Assembly: GCF_000260435.1 (NCBI RefSeq)
Contig: NZ_BACQ01000031.1
Location: 62,001-126,000 of the forward strand
Direction of reading: 5' to 3'
From: Lacticaseibacillus zeae DSM 20178 = KCTC 3804
GTDB lineage: Bacteria; Bacillota; Bacilli; Lactobacillales; Lactobacillaceae
Length of the DNA stretch: 64,000 nt
The translations under genes were made by a program, and so were the position numbers. The notes under the pieces were generated by a model. The model was not told the DNA's origin and did no database searches. It was given only the letters and a program-made list of their open reading frames with translations. Positions 1 to 7,194 of the stretch are shown piece after piece. Every line of letters begins with the position of its first letter. Position 1 is the stretch's first letter.

Positions 1-454
1 AACGTTGGCGCAAAACCCCATGATTCAAGGTATCAAACAATGCGGTAGCCTCGCCGCCTTGAGTGACATCATTGATCGAACCAAGCACGATGCGTTTAGT
101 GTCTGGACCGGTGAAGATGCTCAGGCGCTGACGATTAAAACGCTCGGCGGTATGGGCGTGATCTCGGTTGCTTCCCATCTTTACGCGCACAGCATTCGGG
201 AAATGTATGCGGCATTGAATCGCGGCGACATCACGACGGTGGCTGCGCTGCAACGGCAACTATTGCCGAAAATGGCTGCCTTATTCCATTTTCCATCGCC
301 TGCCCCGACCAAAGCCGCGCTCAACGCATTAGGCTTCAACGTCGGTAGCCCGCGTCTGCCGATACTGCCATTAACTGCCAAACAACAGCAGGAACTCGCC
401 CATCTTTTAGGCGTTCCAGAACTATCAGCCATTGAAGCGGAGGTGCTCGCATGA
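1..454 (+). CDS. dapA: 4-hydroxy-tetrahydrodipicolinate synthase, C-terminal part
   Basis: The reading frame is open from the window edge, so the gene enters from the left and only about 150 C-terminal residues are visible. They match the end of DapA: the G-V-I-S-V-A-S-H segment of the last barrel strand, then the C-terminal helices with P-A-P-T-K-A-A-L and the closing R-L-P motif. DapA condenses pyruvate with aspartate semialdehyde in lysine and peptidoglycan precursor synthesis. The stop overlaps the dapB start (ATGA), implying translational coupling. The catalytic lysine lies outside the window. Identity rests on family motifs plus the dapB neighbour. Confidence 0.9.
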   Translation, partial: TLAQNPMIQGIKQCGSLAALSDIIDRTKHDAFSVWTGEDAQALTIKTLGGMGVISVASHLYAHSIREMYAALNRGDITTVAALQRQLLPKMAALFHFPSPAPTKAALNALGFNVGSPRLPILPLTAKQQQELAHLLGVPELSAIEAEVLA

Positions 455-1218
455 TTCACGTTCTTGTTGCCGGTTTTCGCGGTGCCATGGGTCAAAAAAC
501 TGTGAAAATGATCCAGTCACATTCAGATTTCGCATTAAGCGCCGTTTTTGACCCTAAAATAACCATCAATAACCCGCAAAATTACGGATTGCCGGCTGAA
601 GTCAAAGTCCTCAACCGTTACGACCAACTTGACGCCAACGTCGCCGATGTCTGGGTCGACTTCACCAATCCTGGCGCAGTCGCCGCTAACACTGAAGCCG
701 CGATTAATGCCGGCATCCATCCGGTCATTGGCACAAGCGGGATGGCGCCGGCTGATCAAGCACGCCTCATCAAGCTGGCCAAAGCGAAACACCTCGGCGG
801 CCTGATCGCACCAAACTTTGGTCTCTCCGCCGTTCTATTGATGAAGTTTGCCCAAGAAGCCGCAGCCTATTTTCCTGATGCCGAAATCATCGAAATGCAC
901 CACCAAGACAAAGCCGACGCCCCTTCAGGCACCGCCATCGCCACGGCGCACAAAATCGCCGCCGGACGTACCCAAAAGCCATTGTCCACCACCGACAACG
1001 ACGCCCGCGGTCAGCGCATCGATGACGTCCCTGTCCACGCCGTCCGCCTACCCGGCTACATTGCCCACGAAGAAGTTCTCTTCGGCGGCCCCGGTGAAGC
1101 CCTCACCATTCGCCAAGACTCCTTCGACCGCCAAAGCTTCATGCAAGGCGTTGCCGTCGTCATTCGCAAGGTGCAGGAAGCGGATCAGTTGGTGGTTGGG
1201 TTGGAGAACTTTTTATAG
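451..1218 (+). CDS. dapB: 4-hydroxy-tetrahydrodipicolinate reductase
   Basis: A 255-residue protein of normal DapB length. The N-terminal Rossmann fold carries G-F-R-G-A-M-G (residues 8-14) for NAD(P)H binding. The catalytic and substrate region E-M-H-H-Q-D-K-A-D-A-P-S-G-T-A lies near residues 148-162, including the His pair and Lys154 expected of the family. It reduces the DapA product to tetrahydrodipicolinate in the cytosol. It overlaps dapA by four bases and is followed by a rho-independent terminator, so it is the last gene of a dap operon. Confidence 0.96.
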   Translation: MIHVLVAGFRGAMGQKTVKMIQSHSDFALSAVFDPKITINNPQNYGLPAEVKVLNRYDQLDANVADVWVDFTNPGAVAANTEAAINAGIHPVIGTSGMAPADQARLIKLAKAKHLGGLIAPNFGLSAVLLMKFAQEAAAYFPDAEIIEMHHQDKADAPSGTAIATAHKIAAGRTQKPLSTTDNDARGQRIDDVPVHAVRLPGYIAHEEVLFGGPGEALTIRQDSFDRQSFMQGVAVVIRKVQEADQLVVGLENFL

Positions 1219-1334
1219 AAAAAGGACACCTTCCATTAAAAATTTGCACCTCGCTCTCTCAATTACTAGACGGCCTTGGTCTACAAGCGTACCATCGCAA
1301 ACTAACAAGTGACCACTAACTGGTCGCATGGCAG

Positions 1335-1387
1335 AAAATAAAAATCGTCCCACCAGCTATTTTGCTGATGGGGCGATTTTTTATTTC
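1335..1387 (+). terminator. Rho-independent terminator after dapB
   Basis: The arms AAATCGTCCCACCAGC and GCTGATGGGGCGATTT form a long stem with G-U pairs around a short loop and are flanked by A-rich and T-rich runs, so it could work in both directions. It separates the dap operon from the accessory block. Confidence 0.88.
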
Positions 1388-1416
1388 TAGAAATTTTTAA
1401 AAATATTTGCGCGTTT

Positions 1417-1430
1417 CGAACACCCGTTCC
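1417..1430 (+). promoter_or_regulatory. LexA (SOS) box-like site, distal
   Basis: CGAACACCCGTTCC matches the Gram-positive LexA/DinR consensus CGAACRNRYGTTYC at all but one degenerate position. It lies 99 bases upstream of the perfect box at 1529. Binding is inferred from sequence only. Confidence 0.55.
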
Positions 1431-1486
1431 CACAACGATTCCCGCCATTTCAGCATCTGTTTGACTTTATTTTTAGAAAAAATCAG

Positions 1487-1515
1487 TTGTCAATTTAAAA
1501 AAATGAGTGCATACT
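1487..1515 (+). promoter_or_regulatory. Promoter of the 715-residue lysin-like gene
   Basis: A -35 box TTGTCA (1487-1492) and a -10 box CATACT (1510-1515) are separated by 17 bases. The predicted start site lies just before the LexA box at 1529, so a bound repressor would block initiation or early elongation. Confidence 0.65.
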
Positions 1516-1528
1516 GATTTTGTTGAAC

Positions 1529-1542
1529 CGAACGTACGTTCC
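1529..1542 (+). promoter_or_regulatory. LexA (SOS) box, proximal
   Basis: CGAACGTACGTTCC matches the LexA/DinR consensus CGAACRNRYGTTYC at every position and contains a perfect 12-bp palindrome. It sits between the -10 box and the ribosome binding site of the gene starting at 1573. Control by LexA is inferred; lexA itself is not in the window. Confidence 0.72.
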
Positions 1543-1572
1543 CTTTAGCAATTATACGAGGGGGGTTTTAAC

Positions 1573-3720
1573 ATGGCAGATCAAGCAGTATTAGAAGTTC
1601 AAAATTGGCTCAACGCGACTTACGGCAATGTGTCAGGTTTTGAGAAAGTAAATCCAGATGGTCATACCGGGTGGCCAACGATTTACGCATTACGTGAAGC
1701 ATTGCAACACGAACTTGGTATCACGGATATTGGCGAAGGATTTGGTCCGGCAACGCGGTCAGCGCTGGCTAGCGTTGTTGGCAATCTGAAACCAGGTTAT
1801 ACAGGTAACATTGCACAGCTAATCCAAGGTGCCTTTTGGTGCAAAGGTATCGATCCAGGAAGCAACTTGAATCAGGAGTTTTCAACTGCAACACAGCAAG
1901 CCTTCAAAACCTTACAAACCGATGCAGGACTTAATGCAGACGGTATTGTAACCGTTAATTTAATGGCAGCACTTTTCGACATGAGCGCCTTTGTTCTAGT
2001 CGCTGGTGGCGATAAAAATGTTCGTCAGTTGCAACAATGGCTCAATGCTGACTATAGCCAATACATTGGGATCATGCCTTGTGATGGTATTTACCAGCGC
2101 GATACCAATGTCGGTCTCGTTTATGCGTTGCAACGTGCACTTGGCATCTCTGCTGATGTTGCAAACGGGAACTTCGGCGATGCTACCAATGCAGCTTTGA
2201 AAGCAGTGAGCCTTTCTGTCGGAGCTACCGGTTTACTCGTTAAAATTGTCAAATACGGCCTTTATCTGAACAGCATGTACGATGGCGATTTTGGTGAAAA
2301 CTTTGGATCCGATGTAGCAACAAGCATTATCAAATTTCGGAAATTCATGAAGTATCCAAACGAAGACTCCGGTGTTGCAGACTACACAGTCATCAAAGGG
2401 CTCGTTACCAGTAACGGTGACACAAGCCGCGATTCAATCGCGCTCGATACAGCAACCCAACTGACGGCAACTGATGTGCAACATTTCCGCGACTATGGAT
2501 TCAGCATCGTTGGCCGGTATCTCACAGGAACAGTCGGTGCTGATTTCAAACCAAAGAATCTTACGTCAACAGAAGTCAAAGCAATTCTGGATGGCGGCTT
2601 AAAGTTCTTCCCGATCTACGAAGATGGTGGCTACATTGAGAGTTACTTCACTGCCGCCCAAGGTCAAAAAGACGGACAAACAGCAATCAGTACAGCGCTT
2701 AGCCTAGGCCTACCTGCCGACACTGTCATCTACTTTGCGGTGGACGTTGATTTTCAGGAAGGCGACATTGATGGGACGGTTATTCCGTACATCAATGCTG
2801 TGCAGAACGTTTTGAATCGGTCAATTTACAAAGCTGGCATTTATGGGACTCGAAATGTTTGTCTTCACGCTGAGAAAACTGGTATAAACTACAGCTTTGT
2901 TGCCAATATGTCGTACGGATGGAGTGGCAATTTAGGATTTAAGATGCCAGACAACTGGGCGTTCGACCAATTTGTCGAATATCCAATTTATGGCATCGAT
3001 ATTGATCAAGATGCGAGTTCCGGTCGAGACCAGGGTGTTTCAGCTGTCACAGAAGCAACACCAGCAACACAAAAGGCGTACGTAGCGAACCGACTTTTGA
3101 GCATTTTCCCTGACTATCATAATTTATTTGGCACCATCAATTGGACGGTCTCCTCCCCTACACAACATATTACGACCCCGTTAGCCGACTACTATGTCAC
3201 CTTGGAGGACAAATGGTCAGCAACCGTAGTCGATAATAAAACAGGCGTTCTGACAATCCAAGATGCTAAAATCATTAATGAATCTACCGACATCTTAGAA
3301 CAGTTCGAAAGCGCCATGTCCTCATATAATGTTGGTGATTTAGCCGGAACCTTTAACAAGCTCGCCCCGATGATCGGGAACGGTGCCATTAAAGCTGGTC
3401 TAGCTATTCGTGATGGGATGGTCGGATTTAAAGTTGCAATTGAGAGTTCTGTAGAAAACACAAGTACGAGTTCTTCTGTGGAAAATCAATTTACTTTGAC
3501 ATTGGAGACCTACATTCATAAAGATCAGGTGCCTCAAAATGACTATGATCCTGTCTATCAACCAGTGACCGAGCCTAACCCAACCTTCGCTGTTGATCTT
3601 GAAAAGGTTGCGACTATTGTCGTAGTAGGTCTAATTGTGACCTCAACATTACCAGAATCGGGGGCTGTCACAGCGTTGGGTGGCTTATTTAACGCTGTTA
3701 GAGTACTCCTATTCACTTAG
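1573..3720 (+). CDS. Peptidoglycan-binding, DUF1906 (Rv2525c-like glycoside hydrolase) protein, SOS-box controlled
   Basis: 715 residues. The first ~290 residues hold three to four peptidoglycan-binding-like helical units (two begin with Q-x-W-L-N-A, near residues 11 and 156). Residues ~295-500 resemble the DUF1906 glycoside-hydrolase-like barrel: an S-I-V-G-R-Y-L strand, F-P-I-Y-E-D, V-I-Y-F-A-V-D-V-D and G-I-Y-G-T. The last ~200 residues are unassigned and end in a hydrophobic glycine-rich segment. There is no N-terminal signal peptide or lipobox, so export would need cell lysis or an unusual route. The start is set by GAGGGGGG nine to ten bases upstream. Two LexA-type boxes precede it. It may be a lysin, a cell-wall toxin or a phage-derived protein. 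Confidence 0.75.
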   Translation: MADQAVLEVQNWLNATYGNVSGFEKVNPDGHTGWPTIYALREALQHELGITDIGEGFGPATRSALASVVGNLKPGYTGNIAQLIQGAFWCKGIDPGSNLNQEFSTATQQAFKTLQTDAGLNADGIVTVNLMAALFDMSAFVLVAGGDKNVRQLQQWLNADYSQYIGIMPCDGIYQRDTNVGLVYALQRALGISADVANGNFGDATNAALKAVSLSVGATGLLVKIVKYGLYLNSMYDGDFGENFGSDVATSIIKFRKFMKYPNEDSGVADYTVIKGLVTSNGDTSRDSIALDTATQLTATDVQHFRDYGFSIVGRYLTGTVGADFKPKNLTSTEVKAILDGGLKFFPIYEDGGYIESYFTAAQGQKDGQTAISTALSLGLPADTVIYFAVDVDFQEGDIDGTVIPYINAVQNVLNRSIYKAGIYGTRNVCLHAEKTGINYSFVANMSYGWSGNLGFKMPDNWAFDQFVEYPIYGIDIDQDASSGRDQGVSAVTEATPATQKAYVANRLLSIFPDYHNLFGTINWTVSSPTQHITTPLADYYVTLEDKWSATVVDNKTGVLTIQDAKIINESTDILEQFESAMSSYNVGDLAGTFNKLAPMIGNGAIKAGLAIRDGMVGFKVAIESSVENTSTSSSVENQFTLTLETYIHKDQVPQNDYDPVYQPVTEPNPTFAVDLEKVATIVVVGLIVTSTLPESGAVTALGGLFNAVRVLLFT

Positions 3721-3744
3721 AAAAATGCTAGCTTTTTAACGCGT

Positions 3745-3772
3745 AAGCAGTACGGAAAATTCCGTGCTGCTT
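3745..3772 (+). terminator. Hairpin after the lysin-like gene
   Basis: AAGCAGTACGGA and TCCGTGCTGCTT pair over 12 bases with one G-U around a four-base loop. The T-run is weak. It lies between two convergent genes and may serve both. Confidence 0.6.
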
Positions 3773-3796
3773 ATTTGCATGCTTAACCTTATTTTT

Positions 3797-4273
3797 TTAA
3801 AATGAACTCATTTCAAAAATCAAAAAGATCAGGAAACTCCCGAAGTCTCGAATCACAACACCTGCCAACCTCTTCACAAATGAAACCTCTGGCAACTTAT
3901 TCTTGTTCGTCTTACCGACGCGCTGGAGAAAAAATGATGTTCCCGATGTATAAATAGCGAAAAGCAGTAGAAAAATCGAGACTATTAAATAAGCATCCTT
4001 GGTGCTAGCCGGCAAGACCGTAATAGCCCCCAGCGAAAAAGAAAAAATAAAGATATAGCTGATTGTCACACCGGCTAGAATACGGTTGAAAATTTTCCCG
4101 ATTGCATTATCGATAAACTTTCGATCTATCGCCTCTCTACGCATAATCTCAGAACGGCTCATTTTCAAACGCTTCTCTAAGTTTTTTCGAAACCTCTCTT
4201 TAATTATTCGACTGTAAACGGTCGTTGCCACCCAAAGAACCGCGGTTAAGATGTAAGGCATGTAAATATCCAT
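3797..4273 (-). CDS. Membrane protein of unknown function (158 aa)
   Basis: No family recognised. One membrane segment at residues ~5-22, then a strongly basic helix (R-I-I-K-E-R-F-R-K-N-L-E-K-R), two membrane segments at ~65-85 and ~92-112, and a last hydrophobic stretch near the C-terminus. GGAG lies nine bases before the ATG. It converges on the SOS-box gene and follows a neighbour of nearly identical length and topology. An immunity or holin-like role is possible but not shown. Confidence 0.72.
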   Translation of the reverse strand: MDIYMPYILTAVLWVATTVYSRIIKERFRKNLEKRLKMSRSEIMRREAIDRKFIDNAIGKIFNRILAGVTISYIFIFSFSLGAITVLPASTKDAYLIVSIFLLLFAIYTSGTSFFLQRVGKTNKNKLPEVSFVKRLAGVVIRDFGSFLIFLIFEMSSF

Positions 4274-4375
4274 CGTTTTCTTCTCCCCAATGTACCCAGT
4301 TCAGATTACCGTGGTACATTTTTTAATATAGCCAGACTGCCATTGCATAGAATAATCCAAGATTAATGAATCCTT

Positions 4376-4849
4376 CTAAATCAATAAAGCAAGGTAAACA
4401 TAGTACCGTCTTGCCCCGTGATTTTCTATGATCTTTACACCTCGATCAACTGCGAGATACTTTTTAAGTTGTCGTTTTTTATAAAGCCGAAAAGCTTGCT
4501 CTTCTACAACAAACAGGATATTAGCAAACAAGCAGAAAACACCAATGCTCGGAAAAAGATAAACGCCAGTGCTCTCCTCTGCATAAAGAACTCCGGCCGA
4601 AAAGCAAAAAGTGGCGATGTAAACGCCTGCGAATTGCGCGTTTATTAGTATTTCAGTGATGAAGTGTCGCTGATTTAGAACTGCCTCTTGTTTCAGAACT
4701 TTGGCTTGTAATTCCTGATCGAGATTTGAATTTTCAAAACTGATTTCTCTGTGTTGCCGCTCTTTTTTTAAAGCAGAATTTTTAAACCTGAGCGTCAATG
4801 TAAGTACCACCATTGCAAAAATGTGGGGAATCAAGTACGTCAGTTCCAT
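4376..4849 (-). CDS. Membrane protein of unknown function (157 aa)
   Basis: No family recognised. Topology mirrors the next gene: an N-terminal membrane segment (~3-20), a charged coil rich in K, E and Q (~21-65), two membrane segments (~70-115), a basic patch (Y-K-K-R-Q-L-K-K) and a hydrophobic end. The start at 4849 is chosen because AAAGGA lies eight bases upstream; an in-frame ATG at 4885 lacks such a site. A promoter at 4962-4991 reads into it. It is probably co-transcribed with the 158-residue gene. Confidence 0.72.
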   Translation of the reverse strand: MELTYLIPHIFAMVVLTLTLRFKNSALKKERQHREISFENSNLDQELQAKVLKQEAVLNQRHFITEILINAQFAGVYIATFCFSAGVLYAEESTGVYLFPSIGVFCLFANILFVVEEQAFRLYKKRQLKKYLAVDRGVKIIENHGARRYYVYLALLI

Positions 4850-4961
4850 TTCAGCCATCCTTTCAGCGTTAAAGCCGCTTCTCATGCGAGCAAGTCAATT
4901 GCTGAATGGTATCATGAACAGCAATATGCTTTCTCAAAATTCCGAAAAATCTCAAAGTATA

Positions 4962-4991
4962 AGTATAGCGATATTCCAACATGAACTTCAA
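4962..4991 (-). promoter_or_regulatory. Promoter for the 157/158-residue membrane protein pair
   Basis: On the minus strand TTGAAG (4991-4986) and TATACT (4967-4962) are 18 bases apart. It is divergent from the promoter at 5026. Confidence 0.55.
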
Positions 4992-5025
4992 TCGCTTTCA
5001 CCTCAAAAAACGTTTCCAAAACTTA

Positions 5026-5054
5026 TTGACACATAAATGAAAAACCAGTACACT
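5026..5054 (+). promoter_or_regulatory. Promoter for the 115-residue gene
   Basis: A perfect TTGACA (5026-5031) and TACACT (5049-5054) are separated by 17 bases. Confidence 0.7.
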
Positions 5055-5119
5055 CAAAAAATTAATTTATGTTTTTTGATTTTAAACATTGGTTAACACC
5101 ATCATTGCGGAGGTTTGCC

Positions 5120-5467
5120 ATGACAACACAATTTGATAGAACCATCAATATCTTTGCCAAGTCACTTCACGTGTCAGATCTTCTGAAAAAGGAAAAAATT
5201 GAGAACTTTGTCGTCTTCTTCATTAACAATCTTTCATCCTATGACAATCTCATGCGCGCAACCGTATTTCTATCTGCAATAGCCGGATTCTTCGAACAAT
5301 CAAATCTGCCACTAAGAATTCAAGTCATGCAGATACCGCTTTCAGATAATAAATCTAAGGTTGACTTCATTGCTATCCGGCTACTCGATTCTGAATATAA
5401 CCGTGCCGTTCAAAAGCTTGAGGATGCCTATAACCAAAATAAAAGAAATGCAAAACGGAAAAAGTAA
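5120..5467 (+). CDS. Hypothetical protein (115 aa)
   Basis: No family recognised. A soluble, mostly helical protein with a lysine-rich C-terminal tail. GGAGG seven bases before the ATG at 5120 fixes the start, removing 17 residues from the longest frame. A consensus promoter precedes it and an inverted repeat follows, so it is probably monocistronic. Its place in the SOS-box block is the only functional hint. Confidence 0.6.
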   Translation: MTTQFDRTINIFAKSLHVSDLLKKEKIENFVVFFINNLSSYDNLMRATVFLSAIAGFFEQSNLPLRIQVMQIPLSDNKSKVDFIAIRLLDSEYNRAVQKLEDAYNQNKRNAKRKK

Positions 5468-5524
5468 CTCAGTTTTCAACATTTTTCTTTACCAGCATCG
5501 CCTACTTTCAGTGTCAGCCAAGTC

Positions 5525-5571
5525 AAAGCCATACGATCTTGCATTGCCCACTAACGATCGCATGGCTCTTT
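5525..5571 (+). terminator. Inverted repeat after the 115-residue gene
   Basis: AAAGCCATACGATC pairs with GATCGCATGGCTCTTT (one G-U) around a ~17-base loop. It is terminator-like with a short T-run. Confidence 0.5.
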
Positions 5572-5682
5572 CAATGGTCCTTATTCCTCACAAGTCCATG
5601 CCTATGCTATTCTAAAGATGGTATCTGCCACGAAGCCCCAATAGAATAGCTTCGCCAAACTCATAAAAAGGAAAGATGAACG

Positions 5683-6405
5683 ATGAAAAAACTCGGGTGG
5701 TTTTCAATATTGACGATCTCATTGATCTACATACTGATCCCCGCACAGACAGCATCTGCGCAAAGCACGACTGCTGCAAACCAAGCACCAGTGGCTAAAC
5801 AGATCAAAATCACCGATGTCCATCAGTCGCTGAACCTCAAATTCCACTTGCCGGCTCACACTGATTACAGCTTAAAGGACCTCAACAATCAGACACTGGC
5901 CGAGAAGAAATCTGCCAGTGGTGCAGTTAGCCTCAAACGATTACAGTCGAGTTCAACGAAGCTTGTTTTGAAAACATCGCGCAATCGCCACACATCCAAA
6001 CAGATAATCAACGTTCCCGAATCATATCCGATTGCTCACCCGGCCATTTATCGAAAGCCGGTTATAATCGGCAGCAAAGTTACCTATGTTGGCGCTAAAA
6101 GTTTACGCCTATTCACCATCCAAACGAAGTACCTGCCAGATATTCCTAAGAACCAAACCGGAATCGCCTTGACCATTCATAACGCTCACTATGCCGTTCC
6201 TTTGAGCTTCTCCGAAAAACATTTCTCAGCGTCCAATGATCAGCATCAAGTCACGGTCAAAATGCTTTCGACGCCACCCGTTATCAAACCAAACGAAACG
6301 AAAACGATTCGCCTGCTGATTGATGTCCCGCAAGGAAAAAGCATTAACGGCACCCTCGCGCTTGATCAGGTCAATTTGACAGCGCCCATCAACTTTTACT
6401 TGTAA
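5683..6405 (+). CDS. Secreted protein of unknown function (240 aa)
   Basis: A clear Sec signal peptide: basic start M-K-K, a hydrophobic core to about residue 20, and an A-S-A cleavage motif near 24-26. The mature part is rich in beta-type sequence, lysine and asparagine, with no cysteines, LPXTG motif or membrane anchor, so it should be released or loosely wall-bound. AGGAAAG lies upstream of the ATG. The alternating hydrophobic pattern suggests an immunoglobulin-like fold but no family could be named. Confidence 0.75.
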   Translation: MKKLGWFSILTISLIYILIPAQTASAQSTTAANQAPVAKQIKITDVHQSLNLKFHLPAHTDYSLKDLNNQTLAEKKSASGAVSLKRLQSSSTKLVLKTSRNRHTSKQIINVPESYPIAHPAIYRKPVIIGSKVTYVGAKSLRLFTIQTKYLPDIPKNQTGIALTIHNAHYAVPLSFSEKHFSASNDQHQVTVKMLSTPPVIKPNETKTIRLLIDVPQGKSINGTLALDQVNLTAPINFYL

Positions 6406-6454
6406 TCTTTTTGAAAGAGCTGTACCTATCTAAAAAGATCGCTAACTTATCGTA

Positions 6455-7036
6455 TTAGTTTGAATGACCAATGCTCTGCGCCAACTGGCCAAAACCCGCC
6501 AGTGCCACCCTTTGCACTTGTTCCGGCGGTTCAGGTTGATCTTGTGCCAACCATAAGCGTAAAACATTGGTAAACCCACCGAGTGCAAATGCCATGATAT
6601 AATTCACCTCTCGATCGGTCCCTGCCGCATGCCACGGCGCCGGAAACTGGCGATACTTGTCAACAGCATCACGTTGCCAAACACCATTCAAATGATCGAA
6701 CAGACCTTGTCGAATCAATAAACGGACAAGGTCTTTTTGTTGCCACCAAAATGTGAAAAAGTGCTGCATGGTTGTTTCAAAACTAATCGGTGTTTGTCCG
6801 CGGGTGGCCTGTTTCAGACTTTCAAAATAATCGTCCGTCAACTGGCGGCATAAATAGTCAATTAAATCATCCTTGGTTTTGAACGCTCGATAAAAGGTTT
6901 TGCGTGAAAGATCCGCTGTCTGAACAATCTCCGTGATTGAAATGTCTGTCACCGCCTCGCCACGTTGCATTAATGTGACCAAGGCGTCCACCAACCACTG
7001 TTTCGATTGCAACGCCATCCGTTGCTTCCCATTCAT
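6455..7036 (-). CDS. TetR family transcriptional regulator
   Basis: 193 residues from the ATG at 7036; a longer in-frame extension to 7150 lacks a ribosome binding site, whereas GGAG lies ten bases before 7036. The N-terminal helix-turn-helix reads I-T-E-I-V-Q-T-A-D-L-S-R-K-T-F-Y-R-A-F, typical of TetR, followed by an all-helical ligand domain. It is divergent from the efflux gene at 7195 and probably represses it through the palindrome at 7145. Confidence 0.9.
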   Translation of the reverse strand: MNGKQRMALQSKQWLVDALVTLMQRGEAVTDISITEIVQTADLSRKTFYRAFKTKDDLIDYLCRQLTDDYFESLKQATRGQTPISFETTMQHFFTFWWQQKDLVRLLIRQGLFDHLNGVWQRDAVDKYRQFPAPWHAAGTDREVNYIMAFALGGFTNVLRLWLAQDQPEPPEQVQRVALAGFGQLAQSIGHSN

Positions 7037-7096
7037 CCTTCGCAATCTCCTAACTGACACAAATACCACCAATCTGTAGCACTTGTCGCCAAACGC

Positions 7097-7154
7097 TTGT
7101 TGCTTGTCGTTGTCCTCAGTATACTCAAAGTGCTTTCGAAAGTCACACATGTGT
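7097..7154 (+). promoter_or_regulatory. Divergent tetR / efflux promoter region with operator palindrome
   Basis: For the efflux gene, TTGTTG (7097-7102) and TATACT (7120-7125) are 17 bases apart. The -10 lies in AGTATACT, itself palindromic, so it may also serve the minus strand. ACACATGTGT (7145-7154) is a 10-bp palindrome, a likely TetR operator. Confidence 0.5.
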
Positions 7155-7194
7155 CACATGTATCCAATTGTAACAGATGAAAGGATCTGATGTG

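Noticed and set aside
848-1312. A 154-codon frame inside dapB
   Set aside because: Overlaps dapB in another frame; proline/serine/lysine-rich composition is a codon-bias artefact.
1573-6405. A prophage lysis module
   Set aside because: No phage structural, integrase or replication genes flank the lysin-like gene within the window, and it lies directly after the dap operon.
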